Positions 28,965-37,574 of a DNA stretch of 64,000 nt are shown here, one piece after another. The notes below the pieces were generated by a model. That model was not told the origin of the DNA. It searched no databases and saw nothing but the letters and a program-made list of their open reading frames with translations. The stretch spans positions 62,001 through 126,000 of the forward strand of contig PXRM01000022.1 of NCBI GenBank assembly GCA_003020985.1. Direction: 5' to 3'. The translations under genes were made by a program, and so were the position numbers. The first letter of the stretch is position 1. Every line of letters starts with the position of its first letter. This DNA comes from Halobacteriales archaeon QS_4_70_19 (GTDB lineage Archaea > Halobacteriota > Halobacteria > Halobacteriales > Haloarculaceae).

Positions 28965-29750
28965 ATGGCAATCCAGTATGTTTGTACGGCTTGTCATGGC
29001 AATATTAAAGGAAATAACGGCGGCGATACTGAACGCAGGGCGAGCGAAGGGGCTGATCGATTTGCGGACCAAATGAACACATATTCCGGTACAAACTCAT
29101 ACGACACATATGGATATTCTGGGTTTGGACTAGATTATTCCCACAACTGGCATCCAAGTACCGCGGATTTCAAATCAGATGGCTCAGACAAATCAGAATC
29201 AGAATACATTGATGATTTAGCTACAGAGATTGGCCAAGCAGACAAGAATGATGAAATTATTGTCAGTCAGGGCGATGTCTGGATTGTCTCCGATGCATAT
29301 GAACAATACGGATATGGACGTTCAGAAATAAAGACGGTAGATACCTAGGATGGGACATACGAAATCGGGGTCGGGAGAGTTCTAGATCTGAACGAAACAC
29401 TAAGTTCAGATCCCAATTTTCTGCAGTATTCCTTCCATATTCACGAAGCAGCTCACCTGTTTATTCAGCAAGGGATTAGAGAAGAACATGGAAAGGGGAC
29501 GTACAGTGTGGACACTGATGGATTTATTTACGATGTCACTCCGATGGCGAGCGCATACGTAGAAACCGCGAATGGTAGTTCGGACACCTGCGTCGGTGGT
29601 ACCGGTGGCTTCCCCTCTACATTTTGCAATTATAAAAACAACTATCCTAATAATTTCATTTGCGGTTTTAATTGTGGTGCGAATTGTCGCCATACAACTC
29701 AAATGACAAACTGTACCAAGAGGGCAACCGATAGCAACGCCCCACTATAA
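28965..29750 (+). pseudogene. Metalloprotease-like gene interrupted by an in-frame TAG
   Basis: A continuous frame of 261 codons from ATG 28965 with a single TAG at 29346-29348 (codon 128). Before it: MAIQYVCTACHGNIKGNN... IVSQGDVWIVSDAYEQYGYG. After it: DGTYEIGVGRVLDLNETL, then a zinc-protease-like FHIHEAAHLFIQQG (HExxH), a TPMASAY segment resembling a Met-turn, and a cysteine-rich tail (TFCNYKN, CGFNCGANC). Both sides look coding. Low GC and amber interruption suggest a decaying acquired gene; suppression at TAG cannot be excluded from sequence. No clear export signal at the annotated start. Confidence 0.6.
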
Positions 29751-29795
29751 TCATTCCGCAGAAGGCACTTATATCTGAATTTCGAAAATATTGTT

Positions 29796-30203
29796 ATGGA
29801 ACTATGTACTCGCCGTCAGGTACTAGCAAAGGGTAGTGTTGGACTTACAGGCTGCGTTGTTACTTCTGGATGCTTTTTTGATAGCGCGGGACGCCGCGGC
29901 GTTAACAAGATTCTAGCGGTTGAAAACAATTCAGTAAATCAGGTCCAATTACACATTCTCGTTGAAAAAAACCGACCACCAGGATCCCAGAATCTGAGGA
30001 CTACTTTTGAGAACAAAATTCCAATCCAGTCAAATCAAGTGAGGGAACTGGAGGTTCTGGGGGAAGATCAATTCCGTATAACCGTCACTGGTCTGGGCCA
30101 AAAAACTGTTTTCTGGACGAGACCGATTTGTAACACAGCAAGTACGAGAGCTATCGTAAAAAGAGATGAAAAAATAATTTCCGAAGTTGAGTGGTGCGAG
30201 TGA
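29796..30203 (+). CDS. Small lipoprotein with RR signal
   Basis: 135 residues. The signal CTRRQVLAKGSVGLTGC has a twin-arginine pattern and lipobox, with a second cysteine six residues on (VTSGCFFDS). The mature part is beta-rich (NKILAVENNSVNQVQLHILV, then FRITVTGLGQKTVFW) and ends SEVEWCE, with a cysteine pair that could bond. In layout it resembles the other island lipoproteins but lacks their VDIxxDxIxF ending. It starts 45 bases after the metalloprotease-like gene, so the two are probably co-transcribed. Confidence 0.7.
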   Translation: MELCTRRQVLAKGSVGLTGCVVTSGCFFDSAGRRGVNKILAVENNSVNQVQLHILVEKNRPPGSQNLRTTFENKIPIQSNQVRELEVLGEDQFRITVTGLGQKTVFWTRPICNTASTRAIVKRDEKIISEVEWCE

Positions 30204-30348
30204 TTCCATGCACTGACTAACATAGTTGACTCAGCGACAACCACCTCTCATAAACCAAGTAAAATATATTTCTATATTCAAATCTTAGTTTTATTTCACA
30301 ATGGACCACAATTCTGCTTGCTTCTGATTAGTGTAGGCTATATGGGAG

Positions 30349-31398
30349 TTATCTGACCTCCGTGTCCACCAGGTCGAACGGGTAACCGTTGTCGTTCTCG
30401 TCGGCATGCCCGTAGACGACGTGTGCGGCCGCGATGTCCTGGATGGCGAGGCCGGTGGAGTCGAACAGGGTGATGCCGTCGTCGGGCTCGCGGCCGGGCG
30501 TCTCGCCGGTGACGACCTCGCCGAGTTCGCCGTAGAGGTCGCCGTCGTCCAGCCGGCCCGCGCTCCAGGGGACGTTGATCTCGCCGGAGTGCGTGCACTG
30601 CTCGTAGTCGTCGATGACGAGCTTCGCGTCCAGCAGGGTCTCGTCGGCGTGTTCGTGCTTGTCGGGGGCGTCGGCACCCATCGCGTTGACGTGGGTGTGC
30701 TCGCCGAGCGCGTCCCGGGGGACGATGGGCTCCTCGACGGGCGTCACCGTCGAGAGCACGTCGCACGCGGCGGCCTCCTCGATACTGCCCCCGCGCACGT
30801 CGAACTCGTCCTCGTAGCGCGCGACGAACTTCGCGACCGCCTCCCCGCGCACGTCGGAGACGACGACCTCCTCGATGTCCCGGACGCAGGCGATGCCCTC
30901 CAGCTGGGTGTACGACTGGACCCCGGCGCCGACGATACCCAGCGAGCGGGCGTCCCGGACGGCGAGGTGGTCGGTGGCGACGGCAGCGGCCGCGCCCGTC
31001 CGCAGGCGGGTGAGCGTCGTGCCGTCCATGATGGCCAGCGGGAAGGCGTTGCGCGGGTCGGAGTAAATCATCGTCCCCAGCACCGTGGGGAGGTCGTGCT
31101 CCGCGACGTTGTCCGTGTGGACGTTGACCCACTTGATGCCGGCCGCGTCCCACTCCTCGGCCTCGCGGGTGTCGGCCTCCTCGCGGCCACCGGCAGCCAG
31201 CGTCCCGCCGCGGACGGCCATGTAGGCGGGCATCGACCGGAAGTCGCCGTCGTACTGTGGCAGGTCGATGTAGGATTTGGCGGGCATCTGCGTGTCGCCG
31301 CGCTGGTAGGCGGCGAACGCGTCCTCGACGGCCCGGATGACCGCCGGCATCCGGGCGTTCTCGCGCACGTCCGAGGCGTTCAGGAGGAGTGTCTGCAT
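30349..31398 (-). CDS. Ornithine cyclodeaminase / mu-crystallin family, likely alanine dehydrogenase
   Basis: 349 residues from MQTLLLNASDVRENARMPAV. The Rossmann motif GIVGAGVQSYTQLEGIACV is clear. Substrate-side elements are GIKWVNVHTDN (active lysine region), DGTTLTRLRTGAAAAVAT and the late FDSTGLAIQDIAAA. Archaeal members of this family include NAD-dependent alanine dehydrogenase (Ala) as well as true cyclodeaminases; sequence alone does not decide. An extra loop RGGTLAAGGREEADTREAEE sits before the lysine motif. Complete. Confidence 0.85.
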   Translation of the reverse strand: MQTLLLNASDVRENARMPAVIRAVEDAFAAYQRGDTQMPAKSYIDLPQYDGDFRSMPAYMAVRGGTLAAGGREEADTREAEEWDAAGIKWVNVHTDNVAEHDLPTVLGTMIYSDPRNAFPLAIMDGTTLTRLRTGAAAAVATDHLAVRDARSLGIVGAGVQSYTQLEGIACVRDIEEVVVSDVRGEAVAKFVARYEDEFDVRGGSIEEAAACDVLSTVTPVEEPIVPRDALGEHTHVNAMGADAPDKHEHADETLLDAKLVIDDYEQCTHSGEINVPWSAGRLDDGDLYGELGEVVTGETPGREPDDGITLFDSTGLAIQDIAAAHVVYGHADENDNGYPFDLVDTEVR

Positions 31399-31549
31399 GA
31401 GCGGCAATTCTTGCTACCCCCACTTGCCTGTTCCCCTCGCCGGTTCCGGGCTGCCCGGGCCCCCTGGCACGGCACCGTCTGCTGGGCCGGGCGGGGACGC
31501 GGCCCACCCCGCCGGAACCGGTATCCCGGACGCGACCGAATGTCCAGGT

Positions 31550-32431
31550 ATGTACCGGCCCTGGGTCGTCACACTCTGTGCCCTGCTCGTACTCGCGGGG
31601 TGCAGCGCGGTCCCCGGTGGAGGTGGGGACGGGGACACGACGGAGACACTGACGCCGGTGGCGGTCCCGGAGGCGGCCGACACGCCCGAACGGCTCGCCC
31701 CCGGACTCACGGAGGCGGGCGTGACGGGGCCGCTCGCGCTGGCGAACGCGCACGGGGCAGCGCTCGAGGACAGCCACCGGTTCCACTCGAACTGGACGGT
31801 CCGCCACCGCGACGGCTCGCTGTACGCGCTCGCGAACCAGTCGACCGTCGTCGCGCCGAACGGCTTCACCACGCGCGTGACCGTCGCCGGGCGGCCCGGC
31901 TTCCTCACCACGGGGCCGCGGCTGACCGCCGACCTCTGGTCGAACGGGAGCGTCCTCGCCGAGCGCATCGAGCGCGGCGACGGCGTCGGTTACCGCTACC
32001 TCGGCGCGGCGACGTACAACGCCGGCACCGGGTTCTACACCTCGCTCCGGCGGCCGAAGCCGTGGCGCGACCACTACGCCCTGTTCGCCGCGGTGGAGAC
32101 CCGGGTGGTCGACGAGCGGGCGGGCGGCCCGGGGCCGGCCCGCTACACCGTGGTCGGGACACGCCTGCGGGACCCGACGACGTTCGGGGCGGCCACGGAT
32201 GTCCGCGAGCCGAGGAACGTCTCGCTCCGGGCCACGATCGACGAGCGTGGCGTCGTCCGGTCGCTCCGGCTCTCGTACGCTGGGCGGCTCCCCAGGGGCG
32301 AGCCGGTCCGCGTTTCCCGGCACATCCGCTACACGACAGTCGGCGGAGTCGGGTCCGTCGACCGGCCGCCGTGGTTCGACACGGCGCTGAACGGGAGCCG
32401 TGACAGCCGCGGGAGCATCCCGAACCCGTAG
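31550..32431 (+). CDS. Predicted lipoprotein of a haloarchaeal surface family
   Basis: 293 residues. The signal MYRPWVVTLCALLVLAGCSA ends in a lipobox, followed by a Gly/Asp/Thr linker and a domain beginning PGLTEAGVTGPLALANAHGA then HSNWTVRHRDGSLYA, with repeated beta strands. This arrangement matches haloarchaeal lipoproteins of the DUF7537 kind (assignment from memory, moderate certainty). Function unknown. Its 3' end overlaps the opposing 32329-32697 frame by about 100 bases. Confidence 0.7.
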   Translation: MYRPWVVTLCALLVLAGCSAVPGGGGDGDTTETLTPVAVPEAADTPERLAPGLTEAGVTGPLALANAHGAALEDSHRFHSNWTVRHRDGSLYALANQSTVVAPNGFTTRVTVAGRPGFLTTGPRLTADLWSNGSVLAERIERGDGVGYRYLGAATYNAGTGFYTSLRRPKPWRDHYALFAAVETRVVDERAGGPGPARYTVVGTRLRDPTTFGAATDVREPRNVSLRATIDERGVVRSLRLSYAGRLPRGEPVRVSRHIRYTTVGGVGSVDRPPWFDTALNGSRDSRGSIPNP

Positions 32432-32697
32432 TGTCGTCGATCCCGACCGGCGACCTGCTTCCTGCTGCCGGCCAGTGTCGGGAGCACCCTGTCGACGGTG
32501 AGGAGGTACGCGAACCCGAGACGGACCAGCCCGGGGACGACGGCCCAATAGCCGAACGTCGCCTCACCGCTCCCCTGCACGGTCACGACGGCCAAGTACT
32601 CGATGTACACACCCAGGACAGAGAGGAAGGCGGCACCCAGGACGGAGACGAGTAGCTCGAACGGTTCCGGGAGGGGGCCGAGTAGTTCCGGTTTCAC
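32329..32697 (-). CDS. Small membrane protein, C-terminus uncertain
   Basis: 122 codons. Two to three hydrophobic segments occupy residues 12-70 (FELLVSVLGAAFLSVLGVYI, FGYWAVVPGLVRLGFAYLLT). After residue about 75 the sequence is polar and overlaps the coding region of the convergent lipoprotein, so the true stop may have been lost by frameshift. Function unknown. Confidence 0.5.
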   Translation of the reverse strand: MKPELLGPLPEPFELLVSVLGAAFLSVLGVYIEYLAVVTVQGSGEATFGYWAVVPGLVRLGFAYLLTVDRVLPTLAGSRKQVAGRDRRHYGFGMLPRLSRLPFSAVSNHGGRSTDPTPPTVV

Positions 32698-32820
32698 GTC
32701 GCCTCGACGGGTGAGTGGCGGCGCTAACCCCGGCCGCCGTTCCTACGGGCAGGAGCGACGGCAAGCGGTGCGTACCGTAACCTGGAGTCCGCTACGCCAT
32801 AATTTCTTCCCCTCATGGGT

Positions 32821-32834
32821 AGGCCGTAAGGCCT
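32821..32834. promoter_or_regulatory. Inverted repeat in front of the wHTH/PIN pair
   Basis: AGGCC (32821-32825), spacer GTAA, GGCCT (32830-32834), 26 bases before the ATG. A candidate autoregulatory operator for the winged-helix protein; position and symmetry are seen, function inferred. Confidence 0.4.
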
Positions 32835-32860
32835 TAGCCGTGCTGGACATAGACGTAGCC

Positions 32861-33211
32861 ATGAGCCGCAACCGAGACGAATCCGGCCAGTACGCCGAAG
32901 AGGTCACTCTGGACGACGTGCTCGCTGTGTTCAGCGAGGTCGACGGCCCGGTGGTCACGACGGGAGATGTTGCGGGGATCACGGGCTGTTCCGACGACAC
33001 GGCCCGCCGGAAGCTCTCAACACTCCGCGAGCGCGGGCTCCTCGCACGGAGAAAGACAGCGGGGCGGATGCTGTACTGGCTACTCAAGCCAGCGGACCCG
33101 ACCCCCGTCGACCCTGACGACCCGATTTTCACCGACCGCCCATCGTTCAGTTCCGGGCAGGAGAACCTCTCGGAACGTGCGGATGAACTCCTCTACGGCG
33201 AGAAAGCGTGA
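32861..33211 (+). CDS. Winged-helix antitoxin/regulator of a PIN toxin
   Basis: 116 residues from MSRNRDESGQYAEEVTLDDV. A winged helix is visible in the middle: GPVVTTGDVAGITGCSDDTARR as recognition part, then LSTLRERGLLARRK wing. Its stop overlaps the start of the PIN gene (GTG/TGA overlap), the usual architecture for archaeal toxin-antitoxin pairs in which a wHTH protein replaces VapB. An in-frame GTG at 32840 is an alternative start. It probably binds the PIN protein and represses the operon. Confidence 0.75.
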   Translation: MSRNRDESGQYAEEVTLDDVLAVFSEVDGPVVTTGDVAGITGCSDDTARRKLSTLRERGLLARRKTAGRMLYWLLKPADPTPVDPDDPIFTDRPSFSSGQENLSERADELLYGEKA

Positions 33212-33648
33212 CACAGGCGCGCCCTCTGTTCGTCGATACGAATGCGTTCGTCGCTGTGTTCGACGAGGACGACGACCACTACGAACGTGCGAATACCGTC
33301 CTCGACGGTATTGAAGATGGGAGCCTACCCTATGGGCCGCTCTACACCAGCCGCTACGTCCTCTCGGAAACGGCAACCGTCCTTCTCTACGGGAGCAGTC
33401 ACGGGGACGCAGTCAAGGCACTCGCGTCGATCCGCGGGTCGGCGAGTCTGAACGTGCTTGAAGTCACGGAGCAGCTATTCGACAAGACCGCCGACCAGTT
33501 CGCACAGTACGACGACCAGGAGATTTCGTTCGTCGACCACATGAACAGCGTCCTGAGTGAGGAGTACGGGATTGAGCATATCTTCGCGTTCGAGGAGGAT
33601 TTCCGCACTCTCGGTCTCACGCGGGTCCCGGTCGACACTGGGGAGTGA
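33208..33648 (+). CDS. PIN-domain RNase, VapC-like toxin
   Basis: 146 residues starting at GTG. PIN catalytic acidic residues are visible: FVDTNAFVAVFDEDDDHY (first Asp), SRYVLSETATVLL (Glu), and SFVDHMNSVLSEEYGIEHIF with a final acidic FEEDFRTLG. VapC-family PIN proteins cut RNA such as initiator tRNA or rRNA; the target here is unknown. Translationally coupled to the upstream wHTH gene. Confidence 0.85.
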   Translation: MTQARPLFVDTNAFVAVFDEDDDHYERANTVLDGIEDGSLPYGPLYTSRYVLSETATVLLYGSSHGDAVKALASIRGSASLNVLEVTEQLFDKTADQFAQYDDQEISFVDHMNSVLSEEYGIEHIFAFEEDFRTLGLTRVPVDTGE

Positions 33649-33669
33649 TCGGCCGGCACAGCCGCTGGC

Positions 33670-34290
33670 TCAGAAGAACTTGAACAGGTCGTCCCGCTCG
33701 GCCTCGTGGAGGTGGTGGCGGACGGCCTGGTTCAGGGGCTCGATGCGGCCCTGCTTGGCGACGATGGGCGCGATGGTCTCCGCCTCCCACTGCTGCCAGG
33801 GCGGGTAGAGACCGAACCGGTCGGCGACGTCGTCGAGCCGGTCGTCCGCGTCGTCGACCTTGTCCATCTTGTTGACCGCCAGGACCGCCGGGATGCCGAG
33901 CTCCTGGAGGAACCCGAACAGCTCGACCGTGTGGGGGATCTCGTCCGGGCCGGAGTGGCGGTCGATGATGTCGACCGCGGCCTTCCCGTCCAGCACGACG
34001 ACGCCGACGAGGACGTTGTCGGCGTACTGCTCCAGGTAGCGGACGATGTCGGTCTTGATTGCCTCGCGGCGCCCCTCGTCGACGCCGGTCATGAACCCGA
34101 ACCCGGGCAGGTCGGTGATGACGAAGTCCTCGGGGACCCAGTCGTAGTGGTTCGGCTCGCGCGTGACGCCCGGCTTCCCTCCGGTGTCGAACGAGTGGCC
34201 GGTGAGCTTCCGCATCAGCGTCGACTTGCCCACGTTCGACCGCCCGAGGAGGACGACCTCCGCGTCACGGTCCGGGCGTGTCTCGAACAT
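33670..34290 (-). CDS. engB: EngB-type (YihA) GTP-binding protein
   Basis: GTPase linked to ribosome assembly. 206 residues taking the ATG at 34288-34290 ([16 protein letters not shown]); an in-frame start 27 codons earlier would add a Pro/Ala-rich leader. G motifs are complete: P-loop [12 protein letters not shown]2/G3 region [12 protein letters not shown] and [16 protein letters not shown] as NKxD. Ends DDLFKFF. Intact. Confidence 0.92.
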   Translation of the reverse strand: MFETRPDRDAEVVLLGRSNVGKSTLMRKLTGHSFDTGGKPGVTREPNHYDWVPEDFVITDLPGFGFMTGVDEGRREAIKTDIVRYLEQYADNVLVGVVVLDGKAAVDIIDRHSGPDEIPHTVELFGFLQELGIPAVLAVNKMDKVDDADDRLDDVADRFGLYPPWQQWEAETIAPIVAKQGRIEPLNQAVRHHLHEAERDDLFKFF

Positions 34291-34403
34291 GTTCGTGTGG
34301 AGTCGGTTGCCGGGGATAAGCCGTGCGGGTGCCGGCTCGGCGGCGGGGCGGTCAGACGGCTCGTCCGACACCGTGAGGAGCCTCCGGGCCGTTCGGTCGA
34401 CCG

Positions 34404-34637
34404 ATGCCCAACGCCCTCGCCGGGCCGTTCCTGCTCGACGTGATGCTGGGCAAGCTCGCGACGTACCTCCGGATGTGTGGCCACGACGCGACCTACGCGC
34501 TCGACGAGCGCGCGCCCTACGCCCCCGACGACCGGTCGGTCTGGCGGTGCAACCGCTGCGGTCAGCAGTTCTGGCGGGGGAGCCACTGGGACCGGGTGGC
34601 CGAGACGCTCGCGGCGGTCCGTGGCGAGGACGAGTGA
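34404..34637 (+). CDS. Mut7-C RNase domain protein missing its core
   Basis: 77 residues. The N terminus [20 protein letters not shown] is the start of the Mut7-C (PIN-like) domain, and the C terminus [20 protein letters not shown] is its final zinc-finger half. In complete relatives about 70 residues lie between them, including further acidic residues and the first cysteine pair. Here the text goes from TYAL straight to [10 protein letters not shown] in frame. So this looks like an internal deletion; only two of the four zinc cysteines remain. Function probably lost. Confidence 0.7.
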   Translation: MPNALAGPFLLDVMLGKLATYLRMCGHDATYALDERAPYAPDDRSVWRCNRCGQQFWRGSHWDRVAETLAAVRGEDE

Positions 34638-34751
34638 TGGCGGAGAGCGTCGGATAACGGATAAAAGCGTCGGATAACGAACCTGATCGGGCGGGGAGTC
34701 AGAAACATCCGGGATTATCCGAGGGAGCGACGGATACGTCGGAAACCCGGA

Positions 34752-35642
34752 TCAGCCGTTATTCGGCGCCCACTCCTCGCAGGCGTCCATGTCGTCCATG
34801 ATCTCGCTGTGGAGCCCACAGTACGGCTGCATCCCCTGGTCCGTGCGGACGTAGCGGAAGTGCGAGCAGTTGCCACAGTAGAGGTCCTGGTTGGGGTGGG
34901 GGTCGGTACTGGCGGCCACGAACTCGGCGTCGTCGGTGGTCGTGCCCCCGTCGCTCGTGGCGCCGGCGGGACGGTCCCCGAACCGCTGGTTCCGACCGGC
35001 CCCGGAGCGGGCCTGCTCGGTGAGCGAGTCCGTGTCGGCCGACGCCCCGGACTGTCCGCCCGGCGAGGACATGACCTCGGCACCCCCATCGGTTGTCGAG
35101 GCGGCGGTCCCGGAGGCCGACCCGGAGCCGGCAGTCTGCGTCTCGACGTTGCCGTCGGGCGTGCCACCCACGAGGCCGATGCCGCCGAGCTTCCGGGCGA
35201 GGCCCTGGTTCGACACCTCGACGACGCGTGTCTCGCCGCCCTCGGTGACCCGGAGTTCGACGGTGCCGCCGGGGTCGTTGCGGGTCTTGAAGCTCGCGAC
35301 GGCGCTGAACAGCGCCCAGAGCGTCGTCATCGCGCCGAGGAAGTAGACCGCGACCACGGGGAAGGCGTTCGAGAACCAGGCCTGCGGGTAGACCTGCGTG
35401 AACAGGACGACGCCGCCGAGGGCGACCAGGCTCCCGAGGACGGCCGCCCAGTCGACCCGGCGGGTCGTCTGCGGGAGGACGACTACGACGCCGAGGAAGG
35501 TGACCGGGAGGCCGACCCCGGCGGCGATGCCCGCCGCCTCGCGGGCGTCCTTGTAGGCCTCGTAGATCTCCCGGTACTGCTTGTTGCCGGAGGCGTTGTC
35601 TTCCAGGGTCTGTGTCGTGATCTCCTGCGCCCGTGAGGCTAG
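34752..35642 (-). CDS. Membrane protein with cysteine-rich C-terminus; start frameshifted
   Basis: The open frame reads TQTLEDNASGNKQYREIYEA, then two or more membrane segments (GVGLPVTFLGVVVVLPQT, VLGSLVALGGVVLFTQ, VVAVYFLGAMTTLWALFSAV), a cytosolic-type linker rich in Ser/Gly/Asp, and a C-terminal metal-site-like YCGNCSHFRYVR...PYCGLH. The frame has no ATG/GTG at its 5' end: the natural ATG at 35644-35646 is one base out of frame, so a frameshift near the start is likely. The protein family looks conserved in haloarchaea but has no assigned role. Confidence 0.6.
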   Translation of the reverse strand, partial: LASRAQEITTQTLEDNASGNKQYREIYEAYKDAREAAGIAAGVGLPVTFLGVVVVLPQTTRRVDWAAVLGSLVALGGVVLFTQVYPQAWFSNAFPVVAVYFLGAMTTLWALFSAVASFKTRNDPGGTVELRVTEGGETRVVEVSNQGLARKLGGIGLVGGTPDGNVETQTAGSGSASGTAASTTDGGAEVMSSPGGQSGASADTDSLTEQARSGAGRNQRFGDRPAGATSDGGTTTDDAEFVAASTDPHPNQDLYCGNCSHFRYVRTDQGMQPYCGLHSEIMDDMDACEEWAPNNG

Positions 35643-35789
35643 TCATGGCGTAGCCTGCGGGCTCCTCCCACAAAACTCCGCGTCAGACGCCCGCACGACG
35701 GATGTCTCGGCCGTCCCGGGATGTCGGTCCACGAGCGCGGGGTGACTCCCGAACGACACCCTTTCGGCCGCGACCCTCGTCGGTCGGGC

Positions 35790-37433
35790 ATGGACGAGGC
35801 CGCAGCCGCGACGCTCGTGGAGTGGCGCGAGTGGGGTGCCGAGGCGCTCGACGCCGCCGACGCACGAGCCTGCCCCGTGTTGCTCTCCGTGACGGCGCCG
35901 TGGTGCACCCACTGCCGGGAGATGGACGAGGAGACCTACGCCGAGCCGCGGGTAGCCGCGCATCTCTCGGACGGGTTCGTCCCCGTCCGGGTCGACGCCG
36001 ACCGCCAGCCCCGGGTCCGCGAACGCTACAACGTTGGCGGGTTCCCCGTGACCGCCTTCCTCACCCCCGACGGCGAGGTGCTCACGGCCGCGGGCTACCT
36101 CGGGCTGGAAGGGTTCCGCGGCATCCTCGACTCCGTCCGGCGCACCTGGGACGCCAGGGGAACGACGGCGGGGACGGTACCCCGTGCCCTGGGTGACGAG
36201 CCGCCGGCCGGCGAGGTCACCTCGCAGGTGGAGGCGCACATGATCGACCGCGTCACCGGCGGTTTCGACGAGGAGTTCGGCGGCTGGGGCGAGGGCGCGA
36301 AGTTCCCCCTCCCGCACGCGGTCGAGTTCGCGGCCAAGCGCGAGCGCACCCGGGACCACGCGACCCGGACGCTGGAGGCCATCCACGCCCACCTGCTCGA
36401 CACCTACGACGGCGGCTTCTACCGCTACGCCGACAGCCGCGACTGGTCCGGCCTCCACCGCGAGAAGCTCACCGACGAGAACGCCGCGCTCGTCCGGGCG
36501 TTCGCGACGGGCTACCTCTACACCGGCGAGGAGACCTACCGGGAGGCCGCCGAGGCCACCGTCGACTACCTCACGAGGGACCTCTGGACGGACACGGGCG
36601 AACGGGGCGCCTTCGCCGGCAGCCAGGCCGGGGGCGACTACTACACCCTGTCGGCCAGCGAGCGCGAGGACGCCGACCCGCCCCACGTCGACCCCACCGT
36701 CTTCGCGGACCGGAACGGCCTCGCCGCCGACGCGCTGCTCCGGTTCCACGCCGTGACGGACCACCACCCCGCGGCGAGGCACGCCGAGCGCGCGCTCGAC
36801 ACCGTCCTCGACGAACTCGTCGACGACGGGGAGGTGACACACTTCCCGCCCGCCGCGGCCGACGAGGGAGAGGCCGTCGAGTCGGGACTGCTCGTCGACG
36901 GGGCGCGGCTCCTCACGGGCCTGACGACCGCCGCGCAGGTGCTCGGCGACGACCGCTGGCTCGCCGCCGCCCGCGAGGTGGCCGACCGGACACTCGACCT
37001 GCGGGACGGGACCGGCGCGTTCCGCGACGGCCCCGACGAGGGGCCGGGGCTGCTGGCCCGGTCGCTGCGACCGCTGGACACGAACGTCGAGGTCGCCGAC
37101 GCCCTCATCGACCTGGCCGTGCTGACCGGCGACGGGGCGTACCGCGAGGCCGCGGCGGACGCGCTCGCGGCATTCGCGGGCGCGGCCGGCCGGATGGGTG
37201 TCGAGGTGGCGGGCTACGCGACCGCCTGCGCCCGACAGGTCAACGACCCGCTCGTGGTCGAGACTCCGCCCGCCGACAGCGACCTCCACCGCGCCGCGCT
37301 CCGGCTCGCCGACCACGAGAAGGTAGTCGTCCCGGGCGAGCGCGACCCCGCCGTGGCCCGCCGGGGGGAGACGACGACCGACCCCGCGAGCGGCCCGGAG
37401 GAGCTGGCCGAGGCGGTGGCGGGGCTGGACTGA
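35790..37433 (+). CDS. Thioredoxin-domain protein, YyaL/DUF255 type
   Basis: 547 residues from MDEAAAATLVEWREWG. An N-terminal thioredoxin-like domain (about 1-115) has the active-site motif TAPWCTHCREMDEETY and cis-Pro GGFPVTAFLTPDG. The rest is an alpha/alpha barrel-like region with GGFDEEFGGWGEGAKFPLPH, typical of the YyaL/SPATA20 family. Biochemical role is unsettled; a thiol-linked function is likely. Complete. Confidence 0.85.
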   Translation: MDEAAAATLVEWREWGAEALDAADARACPVLLSVTAPWCTHCREMDEETYAEPRVAAHLSDGFVPVRVDADRQPRVRERYNVGGFPVTAFLTPDGEVLTAAGYLGLEGFRGILDSVRRTWDARGTTAGTVPRALGDEPPAGEVTSQVEAHMIDRVTGGFDEEFGGWGEGAKFPLPHAVEFAAKRERTRDHATRTLEAIHAHLLDTYDGGFYRYADSRDWSGLHREKLTDENAALVRAFATGYLYTGEETYREAAEATVDYLTRDLWTDTGERGAFAGSQAGGDYYTLSASEREDADPPHVDPTVFADRNGLAADALLRFHAVTDHHPAARHAERALDTVLDELVDDGEVTHFPPAAADEGEAVESGLLVDGARLLTGLTTAAQVLGDDRWLAAAREVADRTLDLRDGTGAFRDGPDEGPGLLARSLRPLDTNVEVADALIDLAVLTGDGAYREAAADALAAFAGAAGRMGVEVAGYATACARQVNDPLVVETPPADSDLHRAALRLADHEKVVVPGERDPAVARRGETTTDPASGPEELAEAVAGLD

Positions 37434-37509
37434 TCCCCCGGCCGCGGGGCCCGGTCCCGACGGAGCGACGCGCGAGGGGGACGCGGCCGGCCGTGAACCC
37501 CGGGGCCGA

Positions 37510-37552
37510 GTAAACAACCCCCGAGAGGGGTAAACTTCCTCGGTGTTTATGG
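37510..37552 (+). promoter_or_regulatory. TATA box and candidate operator of the trmB-like gene
   Basis: Two direct GTAAAC hexamers (37510-37515, 37530-37535) and an inverted near-copy GTTTAT (37545-37550) that also serves as TATA box about 25 bases before the ATG at 37575. Spacing suits binding by the TrmB dimer itself; inferred. Confidence 0.4.
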
Positions 37553-37574
37553 TAGGTGACCGTGAGGACCAGAC

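Noticed and set aside
29346-29348. Pyrrolysine decoding as the explanation of the TAG
   Set aside because: Not supported by anything else in the window; TAG also ends ordinary genes here. Kept only as a testable low-probability idea.
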